This document shows, in pieces, positions 63,520 to 64,000 of a stretch of 64,000 nt of DNA. The number at the start of each line of letters is the position of its first letter. Position 1 is the first letter of the stretch. Location of the stretch: NCBI GenBank assembly GCA_014905825.1, contig JACGCN010000074.1, forward strand, positions 1 to 64,000, given 5' to 3'. The notes under the pieces are model-generated. The model was not told where the DNA came from. It did no database searches and was given only the letters and a program-made list of their open reading frames with translations. Source of the stretch: Lyophyllum atratum (lineage: Eukaryota; Basidiomycota; Agaricomycetes; Agaricales; Lyophyllaceae). The position numbers and the translations under genes are program-made.

Positions 63520-64000
63520 CTAGCCGGGAAATGCCTACGCGATGACGTGAACTGAATTGCCGTTTACTCTTGTGGTTATTAGTGAGCATTTACTTATTAG
63601 CCTGTGGAAACTGAAGATCGGCGTAGCGCCTACGATTGGTCGTCATCACAGAAGTAACCGTGGTTGTGAGGTTTGCTTATCACTGCGGCAAGAAAACTGA
63701 ACTTAATTTGCGTCGGGGTGTAACTCCTTCGTGTGTCTGGTTACGCCTTTAAACTCTTTAATTATCCTGTTCTTCCCATACGAACCACAATCCAGCCGAT
63801 GGATGATGATGCGTCGCGAATCGAGAAGCATATTTCTGCTGATATTTCCACTGAGCAGGATATGATCAATCTCCAATCTAACTCCAGCATGTCTCAATAT
63901 TATGTATTCGACTATCTTCGCATGCAGTGTGTTGACGACACAAGCAACAGCCGCGTATCCTGTACTATACCATTGACGCAGTCCATCACGAGAAGTGTAA
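63520..64000. other. No gene recognised
   Basis: AT-leaning unique sequence; the minus frame 63703-63897 is unsupported. Confidence 0.35.

Noticed and set aside
1..64000. tRNA, rRNA, CRISPR array, telomere repeats, bacterial genes
   Set aside because: I looked for cloverleaf boxes, direct-repeat/spacer patterns and TTAGGG arrays and saw none that hold up.

Overview
This window looks like a gene-poor, repeat-rich accessory segment of a filamentous fungus, most likely an ascomycete. The evidence is short spliceosomal introns (about 52-76 bp) with GTAAGT/GTGAGY-type donors, CTRAY branch sites and YAG acceptors, TATA boxes followed by pyrimidine-rich leaders, a RING-H2 protein, and no bacterial operons or Shine-Dalgarno spacing. 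I saw no tRNA, rRNA, CRISPR array, telomere or bacterial replication origin. Assignment below kingdom level is inference.

The best-supported genes are: a RING-H2 protein (7056-7586 +); a two-exon small membrane protein (8381-8696 -); a three-exon protein of 337 aa built from a duplicated module (31303-32433 -); small membrane proteins at 44166-44796 -, 47703-47946 - and 52722-53075 -; a three-exon, 1056-aa acidic repeat protein (48555-51857 +); and a two-exon protein with an acidic tail (58245-58799 -). No enzyme of known pathway was recognised.

Most of the rest is decayed coding sequence inside repeats. The main pattern is modular. A TATA-containing promoter module (P), or an alternative leader (Q), precedes bodies that differ in sequence, usually end in an acidic tail, and are followed by a shared 3' tail (T). 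Several loci end in near-identical short inverted sequences around GGAATATGTAGAACACTGG, so they may be cargo-swapping mobile elements. The best-defined ones are 12389-14100 (-), 15799-17765 (-), 22100-24103 (+), 34796-35600 (+), 39242-41000 (+) and 59005-61440 (-). Their 5' parts repeatedly encode a short peptide (DSGSTSHIIARIV in the best copy) that resembles an aspartic protease active-site loop.

Layout: 1-6 kb, decayed multi-exon genes and a minisatellite. 6-9 kb, RING gene and a small membrane gene. 9.7-12 kb, a decayed gene with a large inverted duplication. 12-24 kb, P/T elements, a GC-rich minisatellite and family E. 24-30 kb, family E, a head-to-head gene pair and a SAP-like gene remnant. 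31-33 kb, the modular gene and a copy of the RING gene 5' flank. 33-38 kb, minisatellites and family E. 39-43 kb, P and Q loci. 44-53 kb, a relatively unique block with the small membrane proteins and the large acidic gene. 54-64 kb, more decayed cassettes. Repeated premature stops that one C-to-T or G-to-A change could create suggest RIP-like or general decay of duplicated copies, but this is not proven here.
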